Source: Cyanobacteria bacterium OH_CDB_20
GTDB lineage: Bacteria > Cyanobacteriota > Vampirovibrionia > Gastranaerophilales > Gastranaerophilaceae
Length of the DNA stretch: 14,130 nucleotides
Direction of reading: 5' to 3'
NCBI GenBank assembly: GCA_023415935.1
Contig: JAEZIX010000005.1
Coordinates: 1 to 14,130 of the forward strand
Shown here: positions 7,449 through 14,074 of the stretch, in pieces
How the letters are laid out: every line of letters starts with the position of its first letter
How positions within the stretch are numbered: the first letter of the stretch is position 1
Notes under the pieces: generated by a model
What the model was told of the DNA's origin: nothing
The model's input: only the letters and a program-made list of their open reading frames with translations
Database searches by the model: none
Program-made: the position numbers and the translations under genes

Positions 7449-7475
7449 TAAAGTATGAAAAAAATTGTTCGATAT
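7449..7475 (+). promoter_or_regulatory. Sigma-28 (FliA-type) flagellin promoter
   Basis: TAAA at 7449-7452, fifteen bases, then TTCGATAT at 7468-7475 match the flagellar sigma factor consensus TAAA-N15-GCCGATAA, with the CGATA core intact. It lies about 40 bases upstream of the flagellin start, whose ribosome site is AAAGGAG at 7501-7507. This implies late-class flagellar control by a FliA-like factor encoded elsewhere. Confidence 0.75.
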
Positions 7476-7515
7476 TCTGAGTAAGAGATGAAAAAATACA
7501 AAAGGAGAGAAGAAA

Positions 7516-8409
7516 ATGACAATCACAGTAAGTTCAAATCTTTCTTCGCTAGTTGCTCAGGTTAATGTAAATAAGGCAAACAATAATTTGAATAAAACCT
7601 TGCAGCAATTATCAAGCGGGACAAGAATTAACAGCGCAAAAGATGACGCTGCTGGTCTATCTATTTCGGTAGGCTTTACAACTCAGATTTCAGGTGCTAA
7701 AAAAGCAATGGACAACATTCAAGACGGCTTGAACCTATTGAATTCAGCAGAAAGCGGAATGAATGTAACATATGAGCATTTAGCAAGAATCAGAGATCTT
7801 TGTGTTCAAGTTGCTAACGGTATTTATAGTACATTAAACCGTTCAGTTATCTTAGAAGAAATTAAACAAAGAATAGAAGATATTGATACCCAAGCAAAAG
7901 CAATGAACTTTAATGGAGTTAAACTGCTTGATGGTTCAAGATCAGAATTAATTTTACAAGTAGGTGCAGGTTCTGATGAAGTAACAAATTCAATTGATGT
8001 AGGTCCTGCTCTACCTAACTCAACAGTCGATAAAACTGCTTCAGGCAACGGACTTGATATTTACTTGAAAGTTACAACAGGCACACCGATTGATGGTACT
8101 TGGACCAACATTGCAGACTGGGATCATGACGCGATAGTTGATTATATGGACAAAATCGATGTTGCAATCAATGGCATAGTTTCAAAACGTTCATCACTAG
8201 GTGCTTATATGAGCAGACTAGAAGGAACATATGATAATCTTAATACAACATATAATAACCTAACAGAATCAAATTCAAGAATTGTAGACTTGGATTATGC
8301 ACAGGCAAGTAGTGATATGATTAAGTATCAAATCTTGCAACAAGTGTCAACGAGTGTACTTGCACAAGCAAATACAGTTCCTCAAATGGCTCTCCAATTA
8401 CTACAATAA
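7516..8409 (+). CDS. fliC: Flagellin
   Basis: The 297-residue protein has both conserved ends of flagellin. The N-terminal D0/D1 region includes LQQLSSGTRINSAKDDAAGL at 29-48, the IRDLCVQVANG helix near 92-102 and MNFNGVKLLDG at 130-140. The C-terminal D1/D0 region includes SRIVDLDYAQASSDMIKYQI (254-273) and the tail VPQMALQLLQ. The variable middle is short (about 145-205), so the surface D2/D3 domains are nearly absent. The protein is exported through the flagellar apparatus and polymerises into the filament. A sigma-28 promoter and an AAAGGAG ribosome site precede it, and a hairpin terminator follows, so it is monocistronic. Residues equivalent to the TLR5 contact set (Arg91, Leu95, Glu115) appear conserved. 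A cysteine at position 96 is unusual for flagellin. Confidence 0.93.
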   Translation: MTITVSSNLSSLVAQVNVNKANNNLNKTLQQLSSGTRINSAKDDAAGLSISVGFTTQISGAKKAMDNIQDGLNLLNSAESGMNVTYEHLARIRDLCVQVANGIYSTLNRSVILEEIKQRIEDIDTQAKAMNFNGVKLLDGSRSELILQVGAGSDEVTNSIDVGPALPNSTVDKTASGNGLDIYLKVTTGTPIDGTWTNIADWDHDAIVDYMDKIDVAINGIVSKRSSLGAYMSRLEGTYDNLNTTYNNLTESNSRIVDLDYAQASSDMIKYQILQQVSTSVLAQANTVPQMALQLLQ

Positions 8410-8437
8410 TTATAGTAAAAGTTTCATCTCTCTCCTT

Positions 8438-8464
8438 GCCGGCTTATATAGCCGGCTATTTCTT
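8438..8464 (+). terminator. Hairpin terminator of the flagellin gene
   Basis: GCCGGCT (8438-8444) and AGCCGGC (8450-8456) form a seven-pair GC-rich stem with a five-base loop, followed by the T-rich TATTTCTT. It stands 28 bases after the flagellin stop. On the other strand the stem is followed by AAGGAG rather than a T run, so it is unlikely to serve the convergent gene well. Confidence 0.7.
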
Positions 8465-8471
8465 ATGTGGG

Positions 8472-9083
8472 TTATTTTAAAGCAATATGGGGCTGTTTTT
8501 TTATTTCTTTATCAAGTCTTTTAAAGAATATTTCATAAGACTTATCGTCTTTTAGGTTAACTGTTTTTAGTCGATTGAGTTTCCCAATTAAAAGCCCGTC
8601 ACGTTTTCCGGTCATTGTGTATAGTGTATTTGCTCTTACTTCTGTTTTGTTGTTTATCAGAGGGGTAATGTTAATGGCCGTCTTTAAAACCACACTCTTG
8701 TCTTTAAATTCCAACTTAATCAAAAGTACATCCACCACTAATGTATAGGATTTCAATCCATATGTAATAATTGCATATACTGCATCCCATCCCATTCTTG
8801 CTACATAAAGCAGAAGTAGAGGTTTGCTAACATCCCTTACATAAAGCTGTTTTTCTGCTGTTATATATTTTAATTCGTCATAATATTTTATATTGCTGTA
8901 TTTTTGCATTGATAGAGTTTTTATAATGCATTGCGCGACGTAATCCGCATCACTTGTTTCATAGATGCGAGACTGTATGGATTCTATTTCTTCTTTAGTG
9001 TAAAGCTTAAATTCTTTAGCTAAAACAGCATTAGATAAAAATATTACAGATATGAAGAATATTGTTATGATTTTTTTCATCAT
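8472..9083 (-). CDS. Secreted protein of unknown function (paralogue of the gene upstream)
   Basis: I do not recognise a named family. The 203-residue product begins with a Sec signal peptide (KK, a hydrophobic core IITIFFISVIFL, probable cleavage after AVLA at 22). The mature protein has about 180 residues. Residues 30-85 (EEIESIQSRIYETSDADYV, then an IKTL helix and KYITAEKQ...YVRD) line up with 34-88 of the protein encoded just upstream: both share EI-x3-Q-[ST]-R-x-Y, an I-x-A turn and a -RD-. Both also have a YE/YN-x-FF-x3-D-K end. Residues 86-126 are rich in hydrophobics (LLLLYV, VYAIITYGL, VVDVLLI) and may be beta strands or a membrane-facing part. It is 29 bases downstream of that gene, with a poor ribosome site (AAGTG), and is likely co-transcribed. 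An extra-cytoplasmic location is inferred; the function is unknown. Confidence 0.75.
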   Translation of the reverse strand: MMKKIITIFFISVIFLSNAVLAKEFKLYTKEEIESIQSRIYETSDADYVAQCIIKTLSMQKYSNIKYYDELKYITAEKQLYVRDVSKPLLLLYVARMGWDAVYAIITYGLKSYTLVVDVLLIKLEFKDKSVVLKTAINITPLINNKTEVRANTLYTMTGKRDGLLIGKLNRLKTVNLKDDKSYEIFFKRLDKEIKKQPHIALK

Positions 9084-9112
9084 TTTGTCACTTGTTATTT
9101 TGAAGCGTTTTT

Positions 9113-9766
9113 TTATTTGTGTACCTTGTGAGAGTGATGTTTTGCGGGTTTTGAATGTTTTTGAGAAGTATCAGATTTTTTAGCATCTTTTGAATTTTCA
9201 TCTTTTTCTTTTGGATTGTTTGCTTCTGTTTCTTTCTTTTCAATATTGCAAATATTTTTCTTGCGGAGTTTCTTGTCTACTGATGCGAAAAATTCATTAT
9301 AGAGTTCTTTATCGACTACATCTGTTACCCTAATTTCAATATCATACATATTCAGGACTTTTTTTCTTATGCTTAATCTTACAGTATTTGTATTATCTTC
9401 ATTCTGGGTAATGTTTACGTTTACTTCAGTTTTGGCAACAGAAAGTCTTTTTATACCTGTCATTTTCTTAGAACATCCGAACTCTTCTTTGATGTTTATG
9501 TATTTATCCCTTGTATCAAATTCTCTATTAGCTCTTATGAAACCAAGTTTATAGTCAGCATCCTCAACAAAATAGTAGTTGTCTTGAAGTACATTTAAGA
9601 TAGCTTTCATAAGAACAAAAGTATCAACATTATTATATGTTCTTGTTTGTAATTCAATTATTTCTTTTGCAGTCGGTTTTGGAGGCAAAGAATTTTTATC
9701 TCCTTTTGCATATGAGATTCCTGAAAGCATAAATAATGCAATTAATAAACATAGAAATTTTTTCAT
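9113..9766 (-). CDS. Secreted protein of unknown function with Lys/His-rich tail
   Basis: The 217-residue product has a Sec signal peptide (hydrophobic core FLCLLIALFMLSG, probable cleavage after SYA at 20) with no lipobox cysteine at the cleavage point. The conserved core at 34-88 has EIIELQTRTY, an amphipathic VLMKAILNVLQDNYYFVEDA helix and DYKLGFIRANREFDTRD. This Q-T-R-x-Y ... VLQD ... D-x-x-LG-x-I-x-A order is the part shared with the gene downstream. Residues 105-170 predict alternating strands and a final helix (YNEFFASVDKKLRKK). From about 175 the chain is low-complexity and charged, ending with a His-rich KHSKPAKHHSHKVHK. A GGAAGG ribosome site and a good promoter precede it. I cannot assign a function; an envelope protein is the likely place. 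Confidence 0.75.
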   Translation of the reverse strand: MKKFLCLLIALFMLSGISYAKGDKNSLPPKPTAKEIIELQTRTYNNVDTFVLMKAILNVLQDNYYFVEDADYKLGFIRANREFDTRDKYINIKEEFGCSKKMTGIKRLSVAKTEVNVNITQNEDNTNTVRLSIRKKVLNMYDIEIRVTDVVDKELYNEFFASVDKKLRKKNICNIEKKETEANNPKEKDENSKDAKKSDTSQKHSKPAKHHSHKVHK

Positions 9767-9795
9767 GACACCTTCCCTATCAATAGATTAAATCA

Positions 9796-9825
9796 ATTAT
9801 AAATAAATCCATTCAAGTTTAGCAA
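9796..9825 (-). promoter_or_regulatory. Sigma-70 promoter for the secreted-protein pair
   Basis: On the minus strand TTGCTA (9820-9825) and a perfect TATAAT (9796-9801) are 18 bases apart. The -10 is about 30 bases upstream of the first ATG of the pair, in the 163-base divergent gap. Confidence 0.6.
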
Positions 9826-9855
9826 GATTTTAACGAAAAGCTTAACGATGGCTAA

Positions 9856-9884
9856 TTGTAATAATAAAGAAAAATTGATATAAT
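9856..9884 (+). promoter_or_regulatory. Sigma-70 promoter for the receiver-STAS gene
   Basis: TTGTAA (9856-9861) and a perfect TATAAT (9879-9884) have the ideal 17-base spacer. The predicted start is near 9891, leaving a leader of about 40 bases that contains AAAAGG and GGTGG before the ATG. Confidence 0.7.
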
Positions 9885-9929
9885 ACTTTAAATAATTGCA
9901 AAGTCAGGTTAAGAAAAGGTCGGTGGTAT

Positions 9930-10844
9930 ATGGAATTAACTAACGAGCAAATCCAGAAAATAATTGAACTTGCTGGTATAGAAGAAACATCTGAAGAAGG
10001 AGAAATAACTTCTGTTGATATTTCAAAAGCATTGATTGCTATTGAACGTAAGCTAAACTTCTTTGACACCAGTATAAATTTTAACATTGATATTGCAAAC
10101 AAAAATGTTTTGATTGTTGACGATTTAGAGCTTTCAATATATCAGCTGAGCCATCTTTTGAAGAAAATTGGTGTTACTCCAGCAGTTGCAAGAAACAAAG
10201 AAGAAGCGAGTGCAGAACTTAAGAAAAAATCTTTTAATTATATTCTCGTTGATTTATTTTTGCCGGATTCTTCTGATGGATTGTGGCTAATTAAAGAAGC
10301 TGAAAGAATAAGAAAAGAAAACAAATCAGATTTAAAGATACTTGTTATCTCAGGTACAGATGATAAACAACTTATTGATGAGTGTTATAAGCTAGGCGCT
10401 GATATGTATATTGCTAAAAGTGATAAATGGCATAATGACATTCTTAAATATATCTCTACAACAACTCAAGATGTTTATAATGCTGATTTCAAAAAACATG
10501 TTATCTCTGAAGACACTGTTTCTTATACTCTTCACAGATTTAACAACCAATCTATTTATGATGAATTTTTAGCAGATATAAATTCCTGTCTTGTTGCAGG
10601 TCAAGTAAACATCATACTTAATCTTGAAAATGTTATCATATTTGATGCAGATAACGCATATATTTTCGCTGAAATATATAAAACCATTTCGAACGCAAAA
10701 GGAAATATTGCGATGATAAATCCTTCAGACAGAATAAAATACGCAATCTCATTTGCTTATTTAGACGGAGTAATACCGACTTTAAATTCTGAAGAAGCGG
10801 CAGTAAATTATTTTAAAACAAAAGCAGCGAAACAGAAGAACTAA
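9930..10844 (+). CDS. Response-regulator receiver protein with C-terminal STAS-like domain
   Basis: The 304-residue protein has three parts. Residues 1-55 are acidic and helical and match no family I know. Residues 58-180 are a CheY-like receiver: NVLIVDD with Asp64/Asp65, the phospho-acceptor Asp108 in VDLFLPD, Ser141 in VISGTDD and Lys163 in YIAKSDK. All key residues are present, so phosphorylation by a histidine kinase is expected. Residues about 190-296 resemble a STAS (anti-sigma antagonist, SpoIIAA-like) domain: VNIILNLENVIIFDADNAY, then AEIYKTISNAKGNIAMINPS and YLDGVIPTLNSEEAAV. Where SpoIIAA-type proteins have D-S-S-G with the phospho-serine, this one has Asp239-Ala-Asp-Asn, so serine control looks lost. 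There is no DNA-binding domain. Inference: a two-component output acting by protein contact, possibly on an anti-sigma factor. No partner kinase is next to it. Its stop codon overlaps that of the convergent rpiB. Confidence 0.8.
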   Translation: MELTNEQIQKIIELAGIEETSEEGEITSVDISKALIAIERKLNFFDTSINFNIDIANKNVLIVDDLELSIYQLSHLLKKIGVTPAVARNKEEASAELKKKSFNYILVDLFLPDSSDGLWLIKEAERIRKENKSDLKILVISGTDDKQLIDECYKLGADMYIAKSDKWHNDILKYISTTTQDVYNADFKKHVISEDTVSYTLHRFNNQSIYDEFLADINSCLVAGQVNIILNLENVIIFDADNAYIFAEIYKTISNAKGNIAMINPSDRIKYAISFAYLDGVIPTLNSEEAAVNYFKTKAAKQKN

Positions 10845-11278
10845 CCTTCAAACATATCAACTCTTTTTTTGTGGCGGCCTTCTTCAAATTCTGTTTTAAG
10901 CCAAATTTCGGTGATATCTTTAGCGAGCTCTTCTCCAATAATTCTTTCACCAAAGCAAAGAATGTTCGCATCATTATGGAGTCTTGAATACTTTGCGCTG
11001 GTGGTGTCAGAGCAGCAGATTGCTCTTATACCTTTTACTTTGTTTGCGGCTATAGACATTCCTAAGCCGGTTCCACAAATAAGTATTCCTTTTTCGAAGT
11101 TTCCGTTTGTAATTTCAGTGCAAACTTCTTTTGCAATAACAGGATAATCTACAGATTCAGCAGAAAAAGTCCCAAAGTCTTTAACTTCATAATTGTTTTC
11201 TTGTAAAAATTTTAAGATTTTGTTTTTGAGGTTGAATCCCCCGTGGTCAGAACCTATTGCAATTCTCTTTTTATCCAT
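10841..11278 (-). CDS. rpiB: Ribose-5-phosphate isomerase B
   Basis: The 145-residue protein matches RpiB/LacAB isomerases along its length. GSDHGGFNLK at 9-18 carries the phosphate- and substrate-site Asp11-His12; VDYP is at 43-46; GILICGTGLGMSIAANK at 64-80 holds the catalytic base Cys68; and SRLHNDANILCFGERIIG at 98-115 has His101. It interconverts ribose 5-phosphate and ribulose 5-phosphate in the pentose phosphate pathway. A related isomerase for other sugar phosphates is possible but less likely. An AGGA ribosome site lies upstream of the ATG, and TATTAT at 11313-11318 may be its -10. The TAG stop overlaps the TAA of the convergent receiver-STAS gene, leaving no room for a terminator between them. 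Confidence 0.93.
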   Translation of the reverse strand: MDKKRIAIGSDHGGFNLKNKILKFLQENNYEVKDFGTFSAESVDYPVIAKEVCTEITNGNFEKGILICGTGLGMSIAANKVKGIRAICCSDTTSAKYSRLHNDANILCFGERIIGEELAKDITEIWLKTEFEEGRHKKRVDMFEG

Positions 11279-11382
11279 CTTTTGAATCCTGTTTTATGTT
11301 AAATTCCTTTACATAATATCATAAAATTAGCACTATTTTCATTAAAAAAAACTTTATATATATGTTAGGTAAAGGAAGAACT

Positions 11383-12126
11383 ATGGCAAATTATCAGTAT
11401 AATACCCAGCCATATCAAGGGGTAACCCCATATGTACCGCAGCAGGCAGGAGCTCAGCCAGCTCAGTCACCAGGTGCTGCCGGGGTTAATATTATTATCC
11501 AAAATCCGATGGCAACTACATCGCCAATCAATACCGGATACCCTCAAGCATATCCTTCTAACTATTATTTGCCGCAACCAGGCGTTGTTAATAATAACAG
11601 TCCTACTTTTGTTAATAATAACGGTGTTCCTCAGGGAACAGATTCTCCATCTACTTCTGTAGCTGCTGCACCTGTTAATGATGCTGCTAAAACAGATGAC
11701 AAGAAGAAAAAAACAAAAGATGTTGTTAGATTAACAGATGATTATATAAGAACTCTTGAAAACTATTTGAGAAACCCTGACAAAGAAATCAGAACAATGG
11801 GTATCAAAGAACTTCAAAAAAGATTTTCTGAAGATGAAACAAGAAAAAATGATGCAGCATTGAATAGCCTTTTAAACCTTGCTCTTCAAGATCCTGCCGA
11901 TGAAATAAGAGCCTTTGGTTTGGCAATACTTAATGCAGGCACTGCTTCAGGCGACAACAATTCAGTCACATTGCTAAAACAAATGCAAAATTCAGATAAA
12001 GCATACGGACAAGATGCATTAGCAGCATCACAAGCCTTACTCAAAATCTCAGGAAAAACAGTAAAAGTTCCTGATGACTCTCCTGATAAGGAAAAAAAGT
12101 CAACTACTGAAAAAACTAAGGAATAA
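11383..12126 (+). CDS. Disordered N-terminus plus HEAT-like helical protein, function unknown
   Basis: I start this at the ATG at 11383 (247 residues) because AAAGGA lies seven bases upstream; an in-frame ATG at 11362 has no ribosome site. Residues 1-100 are low-complexity, rich in Pro, Gln, Asn, Tyr and Ala, with no signal peptide. A lysine run (DDKKKKTKD, 105-113) leads to a helical region at about 115-225 that reads like two to three HEAT-type repeats: YIRTLENYLRNPDKEIRTMGIKELQKRF, then LNSLLNLALQDPADEIRAFGLAIL, then a poorer third unit ending ASQALLKISG. The tail is charged Lys/Asp/Glu. HEAT-like repeats usually serve as protein-binding scaffolds. It is followed after five bases by a small membrane protein gene, and its own 3' end supplies that gene's ribosome site, so the two probably work together. 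It is not recognised as any named family. Confidence 0.78.
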   Translation: MANYQYNTQPYQGVTPYVPQQAGAQPAQSPGAAGVNIIIQNPMATTSPINTGYPQAYPSNYYLPQPGVVNNNSPTFVNNNGVPQGTDSPSTSVAAAPVNDAAKTDDKKKKTKDVVRLTDDYIRTLENYLRNPDKEIRTMGIKELQKRFSEDETRKNDAALNSLLNLALQDPADEIRAFGLAILNAGTASGDNNSVTLLKQMQNSDKAYGQDALAASQALLKISGKTVKVPDDSPDKEKKSTTEKTKE

Positions 12127-12131
12127 GTAAA

Positions 12132-12593
12132 ATGGGCGCAGTAACAGTAATATCAAAATTGATGGGAATAGGTGCGGCAGGCGCATTGCTTTATGACGCG
12201 CATAATGCGGGTAAAGTTAACTCAAAAAAACAATACTCTGCACAAATTGCAAACTCTTTACCGGATATTTATTCTAAGTCAATAAAACTTGACGGTTATA
12301 GTGAAGTTGGAAATTCCGCAAAGAAAAATGTTTTCAGATGGGCACTAGATGATGGTGTTACGCCTGCTATCTCATCTGCTTTCGGTTATGTAACAGGCAC
12401 ACTCGGACATCTTGTTGACAATGTTCTAACAGCGGGTCTAGCTACAACTGCAATTTTAGCTAAAGGAAAAAATAATAAACCAAGTATAGTTGGCGCAGTT
12501 GCAGCAGCAGGTCTTGTTTTAACTGCAGGTAAATATTTATTATACGATGTATTCGGGGTTGGAAAACCAAAACCGTTCAGTTATAAAACATAA
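12132..12593 (+). CDS. Small Gly/Ala-rich probable membrane protein, function unknown
   Basis: The 153-residue product has three hydrophobic stretches: VISKLMGIGAAGALLYDA (6-23), DNVLTAGLATTAILA (96-110) and IVGAVAAAGLVLTAGKYLLY (119-138). They are rich in Gly and Ala like tightly packed or amphipathic membrane helices. Between them (25-75) is a polar part with NSKKQYSAQIANSLPDIYSK. The C-terminus is basic (GKPKPFSYKT). There is no clear cleavable signal. AAGGAA at 12118-12123, inside the upstream gene, is its ribosome site, so translation is coupled to the HEAT-like protein. A strong terminator follows at once. Codon use and composition resemble the neighbours. I do not recognise the family. 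Confidence 0.7.
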   Translation: MGAVTVISKLMGIGAAGALLYDAHNAGKVNSKKQYSAQIANSLPDIYSKSIKLDGYSEVGNSAKKNVFRWALDDGVTPAISSAFGYVTGTLGHLVDNVLTAGLATTAILAKGKNNKPSIVGAVAAAGLVLTAGKYLLYDVFGVGKPKPFSYKT

Positions 12594-12594
12594 T

Positions 12595-12628
12595 AAAAAA
12601 GACCTGATACAAAATCAGGTCTTTTTTT
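12595..12628. terminator. Bidirectional intrinsic terminator
   Basis: GACCTGAT (12601-12608) and ATCAGGTC (12614-12621) form a perfect eight-pair stem with an ACAAA loop. It is flanked by six A and seven T, so that either strand gives a stem followed by a T run. It serves the plus-strand pair ending at 12593 and the minus-strand transporter ending at 12644. Confidence 0.93.
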
Positions 12629-12643
12629 ATAAATAGTTTTAAA

Positions 12644-14074
12644 CTAAATTTTCTCTTTTATTGTCATTGTCATGAAAGAAGCTGCAATTAAAGTTACTGC
12701 TCCTATAATGAAAGCATATTCCCAGTGATAGTTTACGCCTGATGACATTGTGAATGTACATTTGCTAATGAACCATGCAAGAAGTGTGCAAACAAGCACT
12801 TGAGGACCTGCGATAAAGATATTGAATATTCCCATAACAGAGCCTTCAGTTCCTTTTGGTGTGAATTGCGTAAGCATAGCAAAAGGTAAAGAGCAGATAC
12901 TTGCCCATCCGATGCCAGCTAGTCCCATAAGCATAAGAACCACATTTGTATTTTTAGTTAAGCCCATTCCAACAAAAGCAATTGCCATAGAAACAAGAGC
13001 GAATATGTGGACTTTTTTGTTTCCGAATTTAGAAGATAAAATTCCTATTGGAATAGAAACGATTAAGCAAATGAAGTTAAATACTGCAAATGAAATTGAT
13101 GAGAAATTTGTTGCTTGAAGTGTTGCAGCTTCAAAAGATTTTTTAACAGCTTCTGTTGCAGATGTTAAATCAGGAACATTCCAAAGAGTGTGAATTGCGT
13201 ATTGTGTGTAAAAAATCATCATACTCATTACACCAATCCAGGTAAAGAGCTGAACTGCACATATTTTTGCAACTTCAGGTGAAGATGAGAAAAAGGTTTT
13301 TACATTTTCTACAAAAGTTGCTTGTGGCTCTTCAGCTTTCTTTTCTTGTGTAGTTTCTGATTCGTTATCTTTATTTGATTTACCTTCATTTATTGTTAAA
13401 CAAGTCCAAACCATAGCAAGTGAAAATGCTAATGCGCCCATTATAAACTGAGCTTCGATACTCATTTGGAAGTTAAAAGCCCATTTTAGAAAAGGAGCAA
13501 CGCCCGCTGCAATAACAGAACCTGCGCCGATTGCTAAACTTAAATATGAATTAGCCAAACTGTGTTGTTTTTGTGGCATAAGGTCAGGGATTAACGCCCT
13601 GTATGGACCCTGCGCTGCGTTGATACAAGCATCAATAACCCAGATCATTATTGCTGCAACTAAAAGACCGCCTAATGCCGGAGTAGGTATATGCATAAGG
13701 CCAGTAATTTTACTAGCAATAGCTGCTGAGTTAGGAAATGCCCATAGCGCCAAGCTGGCAAAGATTGCGCCTGCTAAAAGATAAGGTGTTCTTTTTCCGA
13801 ATCTTGAATGAGTGCTATCGCTTAGTGCCCCGATTATTGGTTGTACAACCATTCCTGTAACAGGACCTGCAAGCCATATAAGCCCGAATATGAAAGGTGA
13901 TGCCCCAAGACTTTCTGTAACAGGACCTGAAAGGATTATTCTCATTTGCCAGGCAAACTGTAATCCAAAGAAACCAAGGCAGAAATTTAATAACTGCATT
14001 GTTGAAAATAACTGTTTTTCATCTTTATGAGCAGCAATTACTTTTGTTTCGGTGTTTGTTTGAGTTTCGTTCAT
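12644..14074 (-). CDS. Major facilitator sugar transporter (SLC45/GPH-like)
   Basis: The 476-residue protein is hydrophobic, with about 12 predicted membrane helices and a charged, cytosolic middle loop (about 229-252, rich in Lys/Glu/Asn). The first half has the signature of sucrose/maltose-type transporters: GLQFAWQMRIILSGPVTESLG (37-57 in part), IWLAGPVTGMVVQPIIGALSD (66-86 in part), and the loop SDSTHSRFGKRTPYLLAG (85-102). QGPYRALIPDLMPQKQH at 155-171 is the second family motif. Family knowledge: these are cation symporters for glycosides such as sucrose or maltose. The substrate cannot be deduced here, and no glycosidase gene is adjacent. An AAGGGG ribosome site precedes the ATG. TACAAT at 14118-14123 (minus strand) could be its -10 with the -35 beyond the window. 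Transcription ends at the shared terminator. Confidence 0.85.
   Translation of the reverse strand: MNETQTNTETKVIAAHKDEKQLFSTMQLLNFCLGFFGLQFAWQMRIILSGPVTESLGASPFIFGLIWLAGPVTGMVVQPIIGALSDSTHSRFGKRTPYLLAGAIFASLALWAFPNSAAIASKITGLMHIPTPALGGLLVAAIMIWVIDACINAAQGPYRALIPDLMPQKQHSLANSYLSLAIGAGSVIAAGVAPFLKWAFNFQMSIEAQFIMGALAFSLAMVWTCLTINEGKSNKDNESETTQEKKAEEPQATFVENVKTFFSSSPEVAKICAVQLFTWIGVMSMMIFYTQYAIHTLWNVPDLTSATEAVKKSFEAATLQATNFSSISFAVFNFICLIVSIPIGILSSKFGNKKVHIFALVSMAIAFVGMGLTKNTNVVLMLMGLAGIGWASICSLPFAMLTQFTPKGTEGSVMGIFNIFIAGPQVLVCTLLAWFISKCTFTMSSGVNYHWEYAFIIGAVTLIAASFMTMTIKEKI

Noticed and set aside
8410..8437. Minus-strand AAGGAGAGAG followed by ATG just after the flagellin hairpin
   Set aside because: The frame is only five codons (MKLLL, then stop). 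The purine run is probably part of the terminator flank and not a gene start.
9842..10102. Minus-strand open frame across the start of the receiver-STAS gene
   Set aside because: It lies opposite a well-supported gene and promoter, has no ribosome site, and its product resembles no protein family.
11362..11382. Upstream ATG for the HEAT-like protein
   Set aside because: No ribosome site precedes it; AAAGGA lies just before the ATG at 11383.
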